A stretch of 64,000 nucleotides of DNA from UBA6168 sp041741095 (GTDB taxonomy: Bacteria; Bacteroidota; Bacteroidia; Chitinophagales; Saprospiraceae): assembly GCA_041741095.1 (NCBI GenBank), contig JBGSKQ010000135.1, positions 124,001-188,000 of the forward strand, written 5' to 3'. Both the position numbers and the translations under genes were made by a program. Positions within the stretch are counted from its first letter, which is position 1; every line of letters starts with the position of its first letter. Under the pieces are notes generated by a model that ran no database searches, was not told where the DNA came from, and was given only the letters and a program-made list of their open reading frames with translations. Positions 25,544 to 34,267 of the stretch are shown here, piece after piece.

Positions 25544-27934
25544 TCAATTCCTCAGCGGCCTGTTATTCGTCAACATATACTGTACCCGTTCCAGCGTCTT
25601 TTGCTCACCGCACAGGCTCAAAAATGCCTCCCTTTCCAAGTCCAGCAGATAACGCTCGCTCACCTGCTGTTGTCCTGTCAAGTCACCGCCACAGAGAACC
25701 CAGGCGATTTTTTTGGCAATTTTGATGTCGTGTTCGCTGGCGTAATTGCCGAGTTTCAGTTCGTTGGCGGCCACGTACAGCGCAGCCAGGCCCGATCGGC
25801 CCAATACAGTAACATCTTCTCTTTCAATCGGTTGAACGTAGTTGTCGGCCAATTCCAGCACTTTCTTTTTAGCTTCGGCGATGTTGCGCATGGTATTCAG
25901 CACGACCGAGTCTTTTTCAGCTAAAAGATAGCCATAATTGAAAGCCTCGTAAGCCGAAGTCGCCACCGAGGCCAGGGCAATGGTTTTGAATTTTTCTATC
26001 AAAGTCGGCATTTGCACATCACCCTCGAAAAAGGCATCGGAGGCACGAAGAGCAAATTCTTTGGTGCCAGCTCCGCCGGGGAGCAGGCCCACGCCCACCT
26101 CCACCAATCCTATGTAACTCTCTGCCGCACAGACCGCCGCATCGCAATGCATAATGGTCTCGCAGCCACCCCCGAAGACGTAACCCTGTGTGGCCGCCAC
26201 CACTGGTATGCTGGAATAACGGCAGCGCATGGTCGTGTTTTGGAACATTTTCACAGCAAAATCCAACTGCTCCCACTCCTGCTCGTAGGCCATCATGGCC
26301 AGCATCATCAGGTTGGCGCCCACGGTGAAATTTTTGGCGTTGTTGCCAATAACGAGGCCATTCCATTCGCCCTCTTCGGCGATTTTTATCGCATCGTTGA
26401 TGCCCCGCAACACACCCTCTCCCATGGTGTTGGCCTTGCTTTGAAATTCGAGGCAAAGCACGCCGTCGCCGATGTCGTGCAGTGTGGCGTCGGGGTTTTG
26501 ATAAACTGGCTTTTTGTCCCGGTAATTATCCAAAATGATAAATGCCTCAGTGCCAGGCAGTTCCTCATATTTTTTTGAGACACGATCATAGTAAAAACGC
26601 TTGCCGCCTTCACTTTTGTAAAATGTTGAAACACCAGTGGCCAGCATGTCCTTCACCCACTGGGCCAGCGTTTCGCCTTGGGCTTCGGCCATTTCCAGGC
26701 CTTTTTTCACACCAATGGCATCCCAATATTCAAAGGGCCCCATGTCCCAGGCAAAGCCTGCCCGCAGGGCGTCGTCAATACTATATATGTGATCGGCGAT
26801 TTCGGGAATGCGGTTGGAAACATAAGCAAACAAGCCCAGCAAGGAGCGGCGCACCAGTTCCCCGCCTTTATCTTGCGCTGCAAAAACGGCCTGGATTCGT
26901 TTATCCAAATTTTCAATTTGCTTCGCCATGCCGAGGCTGGGCAATGCGGCCTTCGGCTGCTTTTCATATTCCAGCGTTTCGAGATTGAGAGCAAGGATGA
27001 CGGGTTTTCCCTTTTCATCTTTTTCGCTAGTTTTTTTGTAAAAACCCTGGCCTGTTTTGTTGCCCAAAAAGTTGTTGTCCAGTAAAAACTGGAAATATTT
27101 TGGGATGCTGAAAGCACCTGCCTGCTCGTCGTTGGGGCAATTTTCTTTGATGCCTGTGATAACCTTGGCCGCAGTATCGTGGCCTACCAGGTCGCCCAAT
27201 CGAAAAGTCCCCGTTTTTGGCCTGCCGATGGCCGGGCCTGTCAAAGCGTCCACCTCGCTGATGGTCAGGCCAATTTCAGTGGTCAACTGGTAAATTTTAG
27301 CCATTGCGTACACCCCCACCCTATTGGCAATAAAGGCGGGCGTGTCCTTGGCCAACACGGTCTGTTTTCCCAAAAAAACATCGCCGTAATCCATGAAAAA
27401 ATCCACGACATCCTGGCTGGTTTCCTCTGTCGGGATGATTTCCAGCAGGCGCATGTAACGGGGCGGATTGAAGAAGTGAGTGCCGCAGAAATGCCTTTTG
27501 AAATCATCGCTCCTGCCGTCCAGCATCAAATGGATGGGGATGCCGGAGGTATTGGAGGTGACGAGGCTGCCTTTTTGGCGGTATTGATCCACTTTTCCCA
27601 GAATGAGTTGCTTGATGTCAAGCCGCTCGACCACCACTTCGATCACCCAATCGCAGTCTTTTATCTTAGGAAAGTCGTCATCAAAATTCCCCGTCGTGAT
27701 GCGGGAAACAAAGGCGCTATCGTACAAGGGGGCTGGTTTGGACTTGATGGACGCAGCCAATGCATCATTGGCTATGCTGTTCCTGGCGGCTTTGACGTTT
27801 TTTTTGTTTTCTGGCAAATCTTTGGGCACCATGTCAAGCATCAAAACCTGAAGACCAGCATTTGCCAAATGGCAGGCTATGCCAGAACCCATAATGCCAG
27901 AACCCAATACGGCAACTTTTTTTATTCTTCTCAT
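25544..27934 (-). CDS. fadN: 3-hydroxyacyl-CoA dehydrogenase/enoyl-CoA hydratase fusion (FadN type)
   Basis: A 796-residue two-function beta-oxidation enzyme. The dehydrogenase comes first: NAD loop VAVLGSGIMGSGIA (residues 8-21), then the catalytic His/Glu region FCGTHFFNPPRYM and the helical domain DTPAFIANRVG. The hydratase is C-terminal, with GYVFGGGCETIMHCD and EVGVGLLPGGAG supplying the oxyanion hole and Glu. This order is opposite to E. coli FadB/FadJ and matches B. subtilis FadN (about 789 residues), whose partner is a 391-residue FadA, as here. It converts enoyl-CoA to 3-ketoacyl-CoA. A well-formed promoter candidate lies ~100 nt upstream. Confidence 0.92.
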   Translation of the reverse strand: MRRIKKVAVLGSGIMGSGIACHLANAGLQVLMLDMVPKDLPENKKNVKAARNSIANDALAASIKSKPAPLYDSAFVSRITTGNFDDDFPKIKDCDWVIEVVVERLDIKQLILGKVDQYRQKGSLVTSNTSGIPIHLMLDGRSDDFKRHFCGTHFFNPPRYMRLLEIIPTEETSQDVVDFFMDYGDVFLGKQTVLAKDTPAFIANRVGVYAMAKIYQLTTEIGLTISEVDALTGPAIGRPKTGTFRLGDLVGHDTAAKVITGIKENCPNDEQAGAFSIPKYFQFLLDNNFLGNKTGQGFYKKTSEKDEKGKPVILALNLETLEYEKQPKAALPSLGMAKQIENLDKRIQAVFAAQDKGGELVRRSLLGLFAYVSNRIPEIADHIYSIDDALRAGFAWDMGPFEYWDAIGVKKGLEMAEAQGETLAQWVKDMLATGVSTFYKSEGGKRFYYDRVSKKYEELPGTEAFIILDNYRDKKPVYQNPDATLHDIGDGVLCLEFQSKANTMGEGVLRGINDAIKIAEEGEWNGLVIGNNAKNFTVGANLMMLAMMAYEQEWEQLDFAVKMFQNTTMRCRYSSIPVVAATQGYVFGGGCETIMHCDAAVCAAESYIGLVEVGVGLLPGGAGTKEFALRASDAFFEGDVQMPTLIEKFKTIALASVATSAYEAFNYGYLLAEKDSVVLNTMRNIAEAKKKVLELADNYVQPIEREDVTVLGRSGLAALYVAANELKLGNYASEHDIKIAKKIAWVLCGGDLTGQQQVSERYLLDLEREAFLSLCGEQKTLERVQYMLTNNRPLRN

Positions 27935-28035
27935 GTGGGGAAGATAGTGGTTTGTGGTTGAAGGTTTGTAGTAACAGATTGATCGAGGTCAAAATCCTTA
28001 AAAACCAATTTGCAGCGAATTTTCGCCCATTTGCA

Positions 28036-28065
28036 CAAAAGTACAAATGGCAAGAACAAAACAAA
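28036..28065 (-). promoter_or_regulatory. Promoter candidate for fadN
   Basis: On the minus strand, TTTG (28062-28065), 18 nt, then TACTTTTG (28036-28043): the best-formed -33/-7 pair in the window. It lies back to back with the exbB promoter candidate. Confidence 0.55.
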
Positions 28066-28112
28066 ATCGGGCCCTTTCATTTTAAAGAAATTATTATACA
28101 CTGTGTAAGCCC

Positions 28113-28141
28113 TTGTGTTTTAACAAAAAAGAATAACTTTC
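28113..28141 (+). promoter_or_regulatory. Promoter candidate for the exbB operon
   Basis: TTG (28113-28115), 18 nt, then TAACTTTC (28134-28141). It differs from TAnnTTTG only at the last base. The leader to the preferred start would be ~80 nt. Confidence 0.45.
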
Positions 28142-28226
28142 GCCCCGATTTTACACTATCATCCGGTTGAAAATCGTTTCATCCGTTTTCTTAACAAACA
28201 GAACGGGAATTACTAAACTCAGCTTT

Positions 28227-28910
28227 ATGTTCCAGAACACCTTGTTTCTTCAAACTGCCGATATGCCTGTGGCCACCGAATCACAGTCTGTGCTCGACCT
28301 GCTGTTTTCGGGCGGTTGGATCGGTATCGTCATCGTGCTCATCCAATTTATACAGTCCATTATTGCCCTCTACATTTTCATCGAACGCTACCTTTCCATC
28401 AAAAAGGCTGGCGAAGTGGACGAAAATTTCATGAACAACATCAGGGCAAACGTAAGCGCCGGCAACATCCAGGCAGCCCGAACTCTCTGCCAAAACACAG
28501 ATACCCCCGTGGCAAGGATGGTAGAAAAGGGTCTTGCACGTATTGGCAAACCCTTGCGGGATATTGACGCCGCCATCGAAAACGTGGGCAACCTTGAAAT
28601 TTTTAAATTGGAAAAAGGCTTGTCAACATTGGCAGGTATTGCAGGTTCCGCTCCCATGCTCGGTTTTCTTGGTACGGTGACGGGTATGATTGTGTCATTT
28701 CAGCAAATGGCCACCGCTACCAACGTGACCCCACAAGTTTTGGCTGGTGGTATTTATCAAGCCCTTATCACCACAGCAGTCGGTTTGGTGGTGGGTATCA
28801 TCGCCTACATCGGCTACAACCACTTGGTGGGCAAGGTGGACAAGGTGGTGTACAAAATGGAGCGCTTCACCACCGAATTCATGGATCTTTTACAAGAACC
28901 TACTTCCTAA
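28227..28910 (+). CDS. exbB: ExbB/TolQ/MotA-family proton channel protein
   Basis: A 227-residue inner membrane protein with three membrane segments: WIGIVIVLIQFIQSIIALYI near the N-terminus, and two in the second half (LAGIAGSAPMLGFLGTVTG, then GIYQALITTAVGLVVGIIAY). The GFLGTVTGM and A-L-x-T-T-A-x-G-L motifs are the ExbB/TolQ signatures. With ExbD it forms a proton-driven motor that energises TonB or Tol functions. The frame is open to a TTG at 28167, but MFQNTLFLQT at 28227 (ATG) is preferred; the next Met at 28263 is also possible. It heads a four-gene run exbB-exbD-exbD-tonB. Confidence 0.9.
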   Translation: MFQNTLFLQTADMPVATESQSVLDLLFSGGWIGIVIVLIQFIQSIIALYIFIERYLSIKKAGEVDENFMNNIRANVSAGNIQAARTLCQNTDTPVARMVEKGLARIGKPLRDIDAAIENVGNLEIFKLEKGLSTLAGIAGSAPMLGFLGTVTGMIVSFQQMATATNVTPQVLAGGIYQALITTAVGLVVGIIAYIGYNHLVGKVDKVVYKMERFTTEFMDLLQEPTS

Positions 28911-28914
28911 AAAA

Positions 28915-28986
28915 ATGATGAACTATGAATGATAAACGATGAACTTGGGCGACCGTTCATCATTCATAGTTCATAGTTTATAGTTC
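28915..28986. repeat. Inverted ATGAAC/ATGAATG repeat inside the exbB-exbD gap
   Basis: Left words ATGAACTATGAATGAT (from 28917) pair with the right arm GTTCATCATTCATAGTTC (28955-28972), with one 7-nt bulge. It fills nearly the whole 81-nt gap between exbB and the first exbD gene, so the mRNA should fold here. Confidence 0.8.
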
Positions 28987-28991
28987 AAAAC

Positions 28992-29399
28992 ATGGGTTTA
29001 AAACGAAGAAATAAAACCACGGCAGAGTTCAGTTTTGCGTCCATGACGGACATTATCTTTCTCTTGCTGATATTCTTTGTTTTGACGTCCAATTTTGTCA
29101 AAATCTCGGACCTGACGCTGCCCGAATCGGATAGCAAAACCGTGGCACCGACCAGCGTGGTGGTAGAGGTTGACCCCAGCGGAAAATTCAAATTCAATGG
29201 TGAAACGATAACACGTTCGGCACTAAAATCGGCCATCGCCAGGAAAAAACAAGAATTGGGCGACCCAAAGGATTTTACCGTCACCATCGCAGCGGATCAG
29301 GAATCGCCTTTCGACAATCTGACGGAGGTCATTAAGATTGCCGGGGAACTGAGGGTAAAAGCCATTTTGGCTACCCAGGCAAAACAATCAAGTATTTAA
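28992..29399 (+). CDS. exbD: ExbD/TolR-family biopolymer transport protein (first copy)
   Basis: A 135-residue protein with a short cytoplasmic N-terminus (GLKRRNKTTAEFSFASMTD), one membrane segment (IIFLLLIFFVLTSNFV) and a periplasmic TolR-like domain. The Asp in ASMTDIIFLLLIFF is the proton-carrying residue of the family. It works with the ExbB channel to use the proton gradient. It starts 81 nt after exbB, across the repeat-rich gap, and is 6 nt from the second exbD-like gene. The two copies share the membrane motif but their periplasmic domains differ (this one ends AILATQAKQSSI). Confidence 0.9.
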   Translation: MGLKRRNKTTAEFSFASMTDIIFLLLIFFVLTSNFVKISDLTLPESDSKTVAPTSVVVEVDPSGKFKFNGETITRSALKSAIARKKQELGDPKDFTVTIAADQESPFDNLTEVIKIAGELRVKAILATQAKQSSI

Positions 29400-29405
29400 C
29401 TCATC

Positions 29406-29801
29406 ATGGGTTTAAAGAAAAAAAATAAAATCAGCACCCAGTTCAGCACAGCTTCCATGACGGACATGATTTTCCTGTTGCTGATATTTTTTATGCTGAC
29501 TTCCGGGCTTGTGGCACCCAATGCGCTCAACTTGAAACTGCCCGGCACTTCCCGTTCAAAAGTGCAGATAGATTCAAATACCGATGATGTTTCCATCAAT
29601 AAAAGCGGATCTTTTTACCTGAACGGAAAAAGGATTTCATCCAGTGATTTAGAAGAGTCTTTGGGCAAAAAAGCAAGAGGCGGCGACTTGGATATCACCA
29701 TTTCACCGGAAGCCGGCACCCCAGTCAAATATGTAGCATTTGTGATGGATATTGCCATGCGCTATCAAATCAACGCAATCCTGACTTCCGAAGAAAAATA
29801 G
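29406..29801 (+). CDS. exbD: ExbD/TolR-family biopolymer transport protein (second copy)
   Basis: A 131-residue protein of the same design: GLKKKNKISTQFSTASMTD, membrane segment MIFLLLIFFMLTSGLV with the conserved Asp just before it, and a ~95-residue periplasmic domain (LNLKLPGTSRSKVQI through AMRYQINAILTSEEK). It is 6 nt downstream of the first copy and so is co-transcribed. Two different ExbD proteins with one ExbB are common in Bacteroidota and may form a mixed ExbD dimer inside the ExbB pore; that stoichiometry is inferred. Confidence 0.9.
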   Translation: MGLKKKNKISTQFSTASMTDMIFLLLIFFMLTSGLVAPNALNLKLPGTSRSKVQIDSNTDDVSINKSGSFYLNGKRISSSDLEESLGKKARGGDLDITISPEAGTPVKYVAFVMDIAMRYQINAILTSEEK

Positions 29802-29893
29802 CCTGTTTGTTAAAGTTTATTAAAAGGACCTTCAAAGGCTAACCAAAGTCCCGCTGACATTCGTTCTTATCATCGAATCAAAACTTCTGTCAA

Positions 29894-30787
29894 ATGGAAG
29901 ATTTAACCAGAGAAGAACAAGGCAACCGCAAAAAAGGCTTCATATTCAGCATCGTGTTCCACACGATGGCTGTCATCCTGCTGGCATTGTATGGTTTTAC
30001 TTTTCAAAATCCACCACCTGAAGCAGGTGGGATTTTGGTAAACTTGGGCATACCCGATGTTGGTCAGGGAGATGAAAATGCACCAATCAGTGAACCTTCA
30101 CCAGCGGTAGAAGAGGAAGAAGATGAACCCGAAGCCGAAGAAGAACCTGTACCAGAAAAAAAGCCAGAACCTGTTAAAGAAACCCCCAAAGCAGAACCAA
30201 AAAAGGAAGTGGTGAAAACGGAAGACCCAGAAGCCATTGCCCTGAAAAAGAAAAAGGCAGAGGAAAAGAAAAAGGCAGATGCCGAGGCCAAAAAGAAAGC
30301 CGACGAGGAACGCAAACGTAAAGAAGCTGAAGCAACGGCAGAGGCCAAGCGCAAGGCAGAAGCGGCTGAACAAAAAAGAAAACAGGATGAATTGGCAGGA
30401 GCAATTGGCGACGCACTCGGAAAAGGCAAGGGCAATACCGGCAAACCGGGCAACCAAGGAGACCCCAACGGCGACCCAAACTCCGACATCCTGACTGGCA
30501 TTAGCACAGGTTCCGGCGTGGTAGGAGGCGGATTGGGCAACCGGGGCGTTGAAAAGAAAGGCCCAGCCATTAAGGACAATTCACAGGATCAAGGCACGGT
30601 TTACCTCGATGTTTGCGTTGATAAAAACGGGAACGTCACCAGTGCGGAATACACCCAAAAAGGTTCGACCACCAATAGCACCAGGCTGAAACAACTGGCC
30701 ATCCAAAACGCAAAAGCCTGGAAATTTTCAAAAGGCAGCGTGGATAAGCAGTGTGGCACGATCCGCTACGACTTCAAATTAAAGTAA
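29894..30787 (+). CDS. TonB-like energy transducer
   Basis: A 297-residue periplasm-spanning protein. One N-terminal membrane segment (FIFSIVFHTMAVILLALYGF, ~17-36) anchors it in the inner membrane. Residues ~65-175 are a long Pro/Glu/Lys then Lys/Ala/Glu-rich rod that can cross the periplasm. A Gly/Asn-rich linker follows. The C-terminal ~70 residues have the TonB-C pattern, with GTVYLDVCVDKNGNV and NAKAWKFSKG and a Cys pair that may be disulfide-bonded. It passes ExbB/ExbD energy to outer membrane receptors. It ends the exb run, 92 nt after exbD, and is followed by a terminator. Confidence 0.87.
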   Translation: MEDLTREEQGNRKKGFIFSIVFHTMAVILLALYGFTFQNPPPEAGGILVNLGIPDVGQGDENAPISEPSPAVEEEEDEPEAEEEPVPEKKPEPVKETPKAEPKKEVVKTEDPEAIALKKKKAEEKKKADAEAKKKADEERKRKEAEATAEAKRKAEAAEQKRKQDELAGAIGDALGKGKGNTGKPGNQGDPNGDPNSDILTGISTGSGVVGGGLGNRGVEKKGPAIKDNSQDQGTVYLDVCVDKNGNVTSAEYTQKGSTTNSTRLKQLAIQNAKAWKFSKGSVDKQCGTIRYDFKLK

Positions 30788-30811
30788 TCGCAATCCAATA
30801 CCTATTTTCAC

Positions 30812-30850
30812 AAAGGGCGGAGTGTTCAAAGACCTTCGCCCTTTCTTTTT
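30812..30850 (+). terminator. Terminator of the exb-tonB operon
   Basis: An 8-bp stem AAAGGGCG/CGCCCTTT with a T-rich tail, 24 nt after the TonB-like gene. It is also upstream of the convergent tyrS stop and could serve both. Confidence 0.75.
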
Positions 30851-30887
30851 TGATTTGTTTTACTTCAGTATCGGATTTTGATTTTCG

Positions 30888-32162
30888 CTACTGTGCCACT
30901 ATCATATACTTGTTTTTCTTGCCATTTTCCACCATAATATACTTGCCGTGCAGCAGGGCTTCGCTACCAACACTAGCTTCCGCATTTTGTACTTTTTCTT
31001 TGTTGATAGAAACTGCCTGGCCTTGAATGGCCCTTCTTGCCTCGCTCTTGGAAGGTACGATGGTTGTTGCTTCTGCCAATAAATCCATGATGTTGACGCC
31101 ATTGGCCAATTTGTCTTTTGGAACAGCAAAGCTTGGTATTTCTTCAGCCACTGTGCCCAGGTCTTTTTCACCCAAACTCAACAGGGTTTCACGGCTGGCC
31201 TTTGCACTGAAAAGCAGTTCGGTCACTTTCAATACAGCGTCAAATACTTCTTGGGAGTGAATCCTGACCGTCACTTCTTCCCCCAAGATTTTTTTCAGGG
31301 CCTGTGGGTTTTCAGCATGTTCGGACTCCAGTGCTTCCACTTCTTCCCTTGTTTTCAGGGTAAAATAGCGGATGAGTTTTGCCAAGTCCTTATCGTCGGC
31401 ATTGAGCCAAAACTGGTAAAACTTGTAGGGCGAAGTATAATCCGGATCAATCCAGATATTGCCTTCTTCCGATTTGCCAAATTTTTTCCCATCTGCTTTG
31501 GTCAACAAATTGGAGGTAATGGCATGTGCCTTCTCGCCCAAATTCCGGCGGATAAATTCGGTGCCAGAGGTGATGTTGCCCCATTGGTCGCTGCCGCCCA
31601 TTTGCACCGTGCAGTTGTTTTGCTGAAACAAGCATTGGAAATCATACGCTTGCAATAGTTGGTAGCTAAACTCGGTGAAAGACATGCCTATATCCAAACG
31701 GTTTTTCACACTATCTTTTGACATCATATAATTGATTGTCAAGGTTTTACCTACATCCCGCAAGAAGGTGAGCACGTCCATGTCCTTGTAAAAATCGAGG
31801 TTGTTGCGCAGGATGGCACCGTTACCTTTTTCGCCAAATTCCAGGAATTTCATCATCTGGCTTTGCTGGGCTGCGAGGTTGGCATCCAGTTCGTCCAAAG
31901 TTTTCAGCTCACGTTCCTTGTCTTTGCCGCTCGGATCCCCCACCCTCCCCGTTGCGCCGCCCATCAGTACAACGGGCTTATGGCCAGAGCGTTGAAACAA
32001 AGTAAGGATCATCACCTGCACATAATTGCCAATAGTGAGCGCTGGGGCAGTTGGATCAAAACCAATGTAGCCAGTGCGCATACCGCTGGCCAGGTGTTCG
32101 TCAGCCTCCGGGGTCATTTGATTATACATGCCCCTCCATGTAAGTTCTTCGATGAAATTCAT
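30888..32162 (-). CDS. tyrS: Tyrosyl-tRNA synthetase
   Basis: A 424-residue class I aminoacyl-tRNA synthetase that charges tRNA-Tyr. The Rossmann core begins at TGYIGFDPTAPALTIGNYVQ. The tyrosine pocket is YDFQCLFQQNNCTVQMGGSDQWGN and the KMSKS loop is KADGKKFGKSEEGN. The C-terminal ~60 residues are an S4-like RNA-binding domain (SKSEARRAIQGQAVSINKEK). The HIGH motif reads TIGN, with neither His. Length is typical (~420). It starts at MNFIEELTWRG. A promoter candidate lies ~60 nt upstream. Confidence 0.95.
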   Translation of the reverse strand: MNFIEELTWRGMYNQMTPEADEHLASGMRTGYIGFDPTAPALTIGNYVQVMILTLFQRSGHKPVVLMGGATGRVGDPSGKDKERELKTLDELDANLAAQQSQMMKFLEFGEKGNGAILRNNLDFYKDMDVLTFLRDVGKTLTINYMMSKDSVKNRLDIGMSFTEFSYQLLQAYDFQCLFQQNNCTVQMGGSDQWGNITSGTEFIRRNLGEKAHAITSNLLTKADGKKFGKSEEGNIWIDPDYTSPYKFYQFWLNADDKDLAKLIRYFTLKTREEVEALESEHAENPQALKKILGEEVTVRIHSQEVFDAVLKVTELLFSAKASRETLLSLGEKDLGTVAEEIPSFAVPKDKLANGVNIMDLLAEATTIVPSKSEARRAIQGQAVSINKEKVQNAEASVGSEALLHGKYIMVENGKKNKYMIVAQ

Positions 32163-32220
32163 TTTTTATCAATAATTGATGGTTTGTTTTAATAACTATC
32201 CCTGGTTTATGGTCGGGCGG

Positions 32221-32248
32221 CAAAAATAACCAACCATCCCAGACCAAA
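32221..32248 (-). promoter_or_regulatory. Promoter candidate for tyrS
   Basis: On the minus strand, TTTG (32245-32248), 16 nt, then TATTTTTG (32221-32228), which fits TAnnTTTG. Confidence 0.45.
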
Positions 32249-32337
32249 GGCAAAAATCAACTTTTCACCCCTTTGCATCAAAAACATTGGAACCCAGAAA
32301 ACTGGAAGCATGTCACAATTAAAATATCTTTGCCAGC

Positions 32338-33639
32338 ATGAACTTGCCTTTATTCATTGCCAAAAAAGTCGCCTTTTCCAACCGGAAGTCTTTTTCGGGG
32401 CTCATCATCAGGATTGCCGTCATTGCAGTAGCGCTGAGCTTGACGGTGATGATCGTGGCAACTGCGGTGATTTCGGGTTTCAAAAATCAGATCGGCGAAA
32501 AGATTTTTGGCTTTTGGGGACACATACATATTACAAGTACAAACATCAACCGAACAACTGGCGAGGCAGTTCCAATTAGTATCCGCCAGTCATTTTACCC
32601 GTCCATTGACACCGTGCGGGCGGTGGAATATGAAGAAAACCGCCAGATATTGGGCTTTGACCTGCCATATACCCAAAAAAAAGAAACCCAAGGAGGCATC
32701 AGGCACATCCAGGTTTTTGCCCTGAAACCAGGCATCATCAAGACAAAAGATGAAATTGAGGGCATTATTTTGAAAGGCATCGGGCAAGATTTTGATTGGT
32801 CTTTTTTTGACAAATACCTGGTGGACGGCGTGAAACTCAATCTCGCTGACACCGCAGCTTCAAATGGCATCATTGTCTCTTGGCAAACCGCCAACCGGCT
32901 CAAGCTCAAAACGGGCGACAAGTTCATTTTTCATTATGTTCAAAATGGGGATGCCCTGCGCCGGGCCTTTATAGTTCAGGGAATTTATAAAACCGGACTG
33001 GAAGAATACGACCGCAAGTTTGCTCTGGTGGACATCCGAAAAGTCCAGAACCTGTTGGAATGGAATGTGGAACAAGTGGGCGGTTTTGAAGTCTTTATAG
33101 ATGACTTGGGCGACCTTGACGTGCTGACCGATTACATTTATTTGGAAGAGTTGCCCGGCGACCTCTACTGTGAAAGTATCCGGGAAAAATTCCCGGCCAT
33201 CTTTGAATGGTTGGCCTTACAGGACATTAATGAAGTGGTCATTCTTGTGCTGATGGTGATTGTGGGCCTTATTAATATGGTCACTGCCCTGATGATTTTG
33301 ATTTTGGAAAGAACCAATATGATCGGCATTATGAAAGCTTTGGGCCAGACAAACTGGGGAATCAGGAAGATTTTTTTATACCATGCCTCCTACATCATCG
33401 TGCTTGGGCTTTTTTGGGGTAACTTGATTGGCATTGGTTTTTGCCTTTTGCAGAAAAAATACAGTTTTATCCAGCTTTCTGAAGAAAACTACTACCTGCC
33501 CGCCGCTCCCATCGAACTGAATTTTTGGGCCATCCTCGGCCTAAATATCGGTGCCCTGGCTGTCATTATGCTTTTTCTCATCATACCTTCCTGGTTAGTG
33601 TCAAAAATCAACCCGGTGAAAGCCATTCGGTTTAAATAA
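32338..33639 (+). CDS. ABC transporter permease, LolC/LolE-FtsX family
   Basis: A 433-residue inner membrane protein. One membrane segment lies near the N-terminus (IIRIAVIAVALSLTVMIVATAV), then a ~230-residue periplasmic domain, then three segments at the C-terminus (VVILVLMVIVGLINMVTALM, then IFLYHASYIIVLGLFWGNLIG, then NIGALAVIMLFLIIPSWLV). This 1+3 topology, and GIMKALGQTNWGIRKIFLYH, mark the MacB/FtsX/LolC permease family. In LolCDE such proteins release lipoproteins from the inner membrane. The LolD ATPase is not adjacent, so a single LolC/E-like permease working with a distant ATPase is inferred. Confidence 0.88.
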   Translation: MNLPLFIAKKVAFSNRKSFSGLIIRIAVIAVALSLTVMIVATAVISGFKNQIGEKIFGFWGHIHITSTNINRTTGEAVPISIRQSFYPSIDTVRAVEYEENRQILGFDLPYTQKKETQGGIRHIQVFALKPGIIKTKDEIEGIILKGIGQDFDWSFFDKYLVDGVKLNLADTAASNGIIVSWQTANRLKLKTGDKFIFHYVQNGDALRRAFIVQGIYKTGLEEYDRKFALVDIRKVQNLLEWNVEQVGGFEVFIDDLGDLDVLTDYIYLEELPGDLYCESIREKFPAIFEWLALQDINEVVILVLMVIVGLINMVTALMILILERTNMIGIMKALGQTNWGIRKIFLYHASYIIVLGLFWGNLIGIGFCLLQKKYSFIQLSEENYYLPAAPIELNFWAILGLNIGALAVIMLFLIIPSWLVSKINPVKAIRFK

Positions 33640-33745
33640 AATACCTTATTCGCCAAATTTCCCCAATGGGAACTTTTCCCAAAGTTTTTTCTGTTCAGTG
33701 GAAGTTAATAAGTTTAAATTTTGGTTAATTGCCCAAAGGCCCTTA

Positions 33746-33773
33746 TTTGCCAACAAATAAGTTGTTACCTTTC
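33746..33773 (+). promoter_or_regulatory. Promoter candidate for the YkuK-like gene
   Basis: TTTG (33746-33749), 16 nt, then TACCTTTC (33766-33773), one base off TAnnTTTG, 20 nt before the ATG. Confidence 0.45.
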
Positions 33774-33793
33774 GGCAACTAAAACTTCTGATT

Positions 33794-34267
33794 ATGGAAA
33801 AATGGCGTAAACTCAATGGAACGGTGCTCGACCAGCCCATCAAGGAGGCAGTCAGGCAGACCATTATCAGGGAAACTGAATCTGGCCACCGGCTAAAGGT
33901 TTGCATTGGGTCCGACTCGCAGGTGAGGGGTGAAGTGGTCGAGTTTGCCACGGTCATCGTTTTCTTGCGGGAAAAAAAAGGCGGCTTCATGTACATCAAC
34001 AACTCCCGGATGGAAAAGCGCATCGGCCTGAAGGAAAGGATGATTTTGGAAGTGGCAAAATCGGTTGAAATCGCTTACAGCCTCTGCGATTTGCTGGACG
34101 AATACCATATAGAACTGGAAGTACATGCCGACATCAACACCGATCCTGCCTTCCAGTCCAACACTGCCCTGAAAGAGGCAATGGGCTACATCCTCAGCAT
34201 GGGTTTTGTATTCAAGGCAAAACCCGATGCCTTTGCAAGTACTTCCTGTGCCGACAAAGTGATATAA
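33794..34267 (+). CDS. RNase H-like YkuK/DUF458-family protein
   Basis: A 157-residue protein of the YkuK family, predicted to have an RNase H-like fold. The key features are the early acidic strand VCIGSDSQ (residues ~38-45), the middle strand IELEVHADINTDP, and KEAMGYILSMGFVFKAKPDAFASTSCADK at the end. The catalytic acids of such folds would be the Asp in GSDSQ, the Asp in HADIN and the Asp near the C-terminus. Nuclease activity is a prediction only. It is preceded by a promoter candidate and followed by a terminator at 34344, so it appears to be transcribed alone. Confidence 0.8.
   Translation: MEKWRKLNGTVLDQPIKEAVRQTIIRETESGHRLKVCIGSDSQVRGEVVEFATVIVFLREKKGGFMYINNSRMEKRIGLKERMILEVAKSVEIAYSLCDLLDEYHIELEVHADINTDPAFQSNTALKEAMGYILSMGFVFKAKPDAFASTSCADKVI

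Noticed and set aside
27179..27961. 260-codon frame antisense to fadN
   Set aside because: Entirely opposite the conserved NAD-binding and catalytic parts of fadN.
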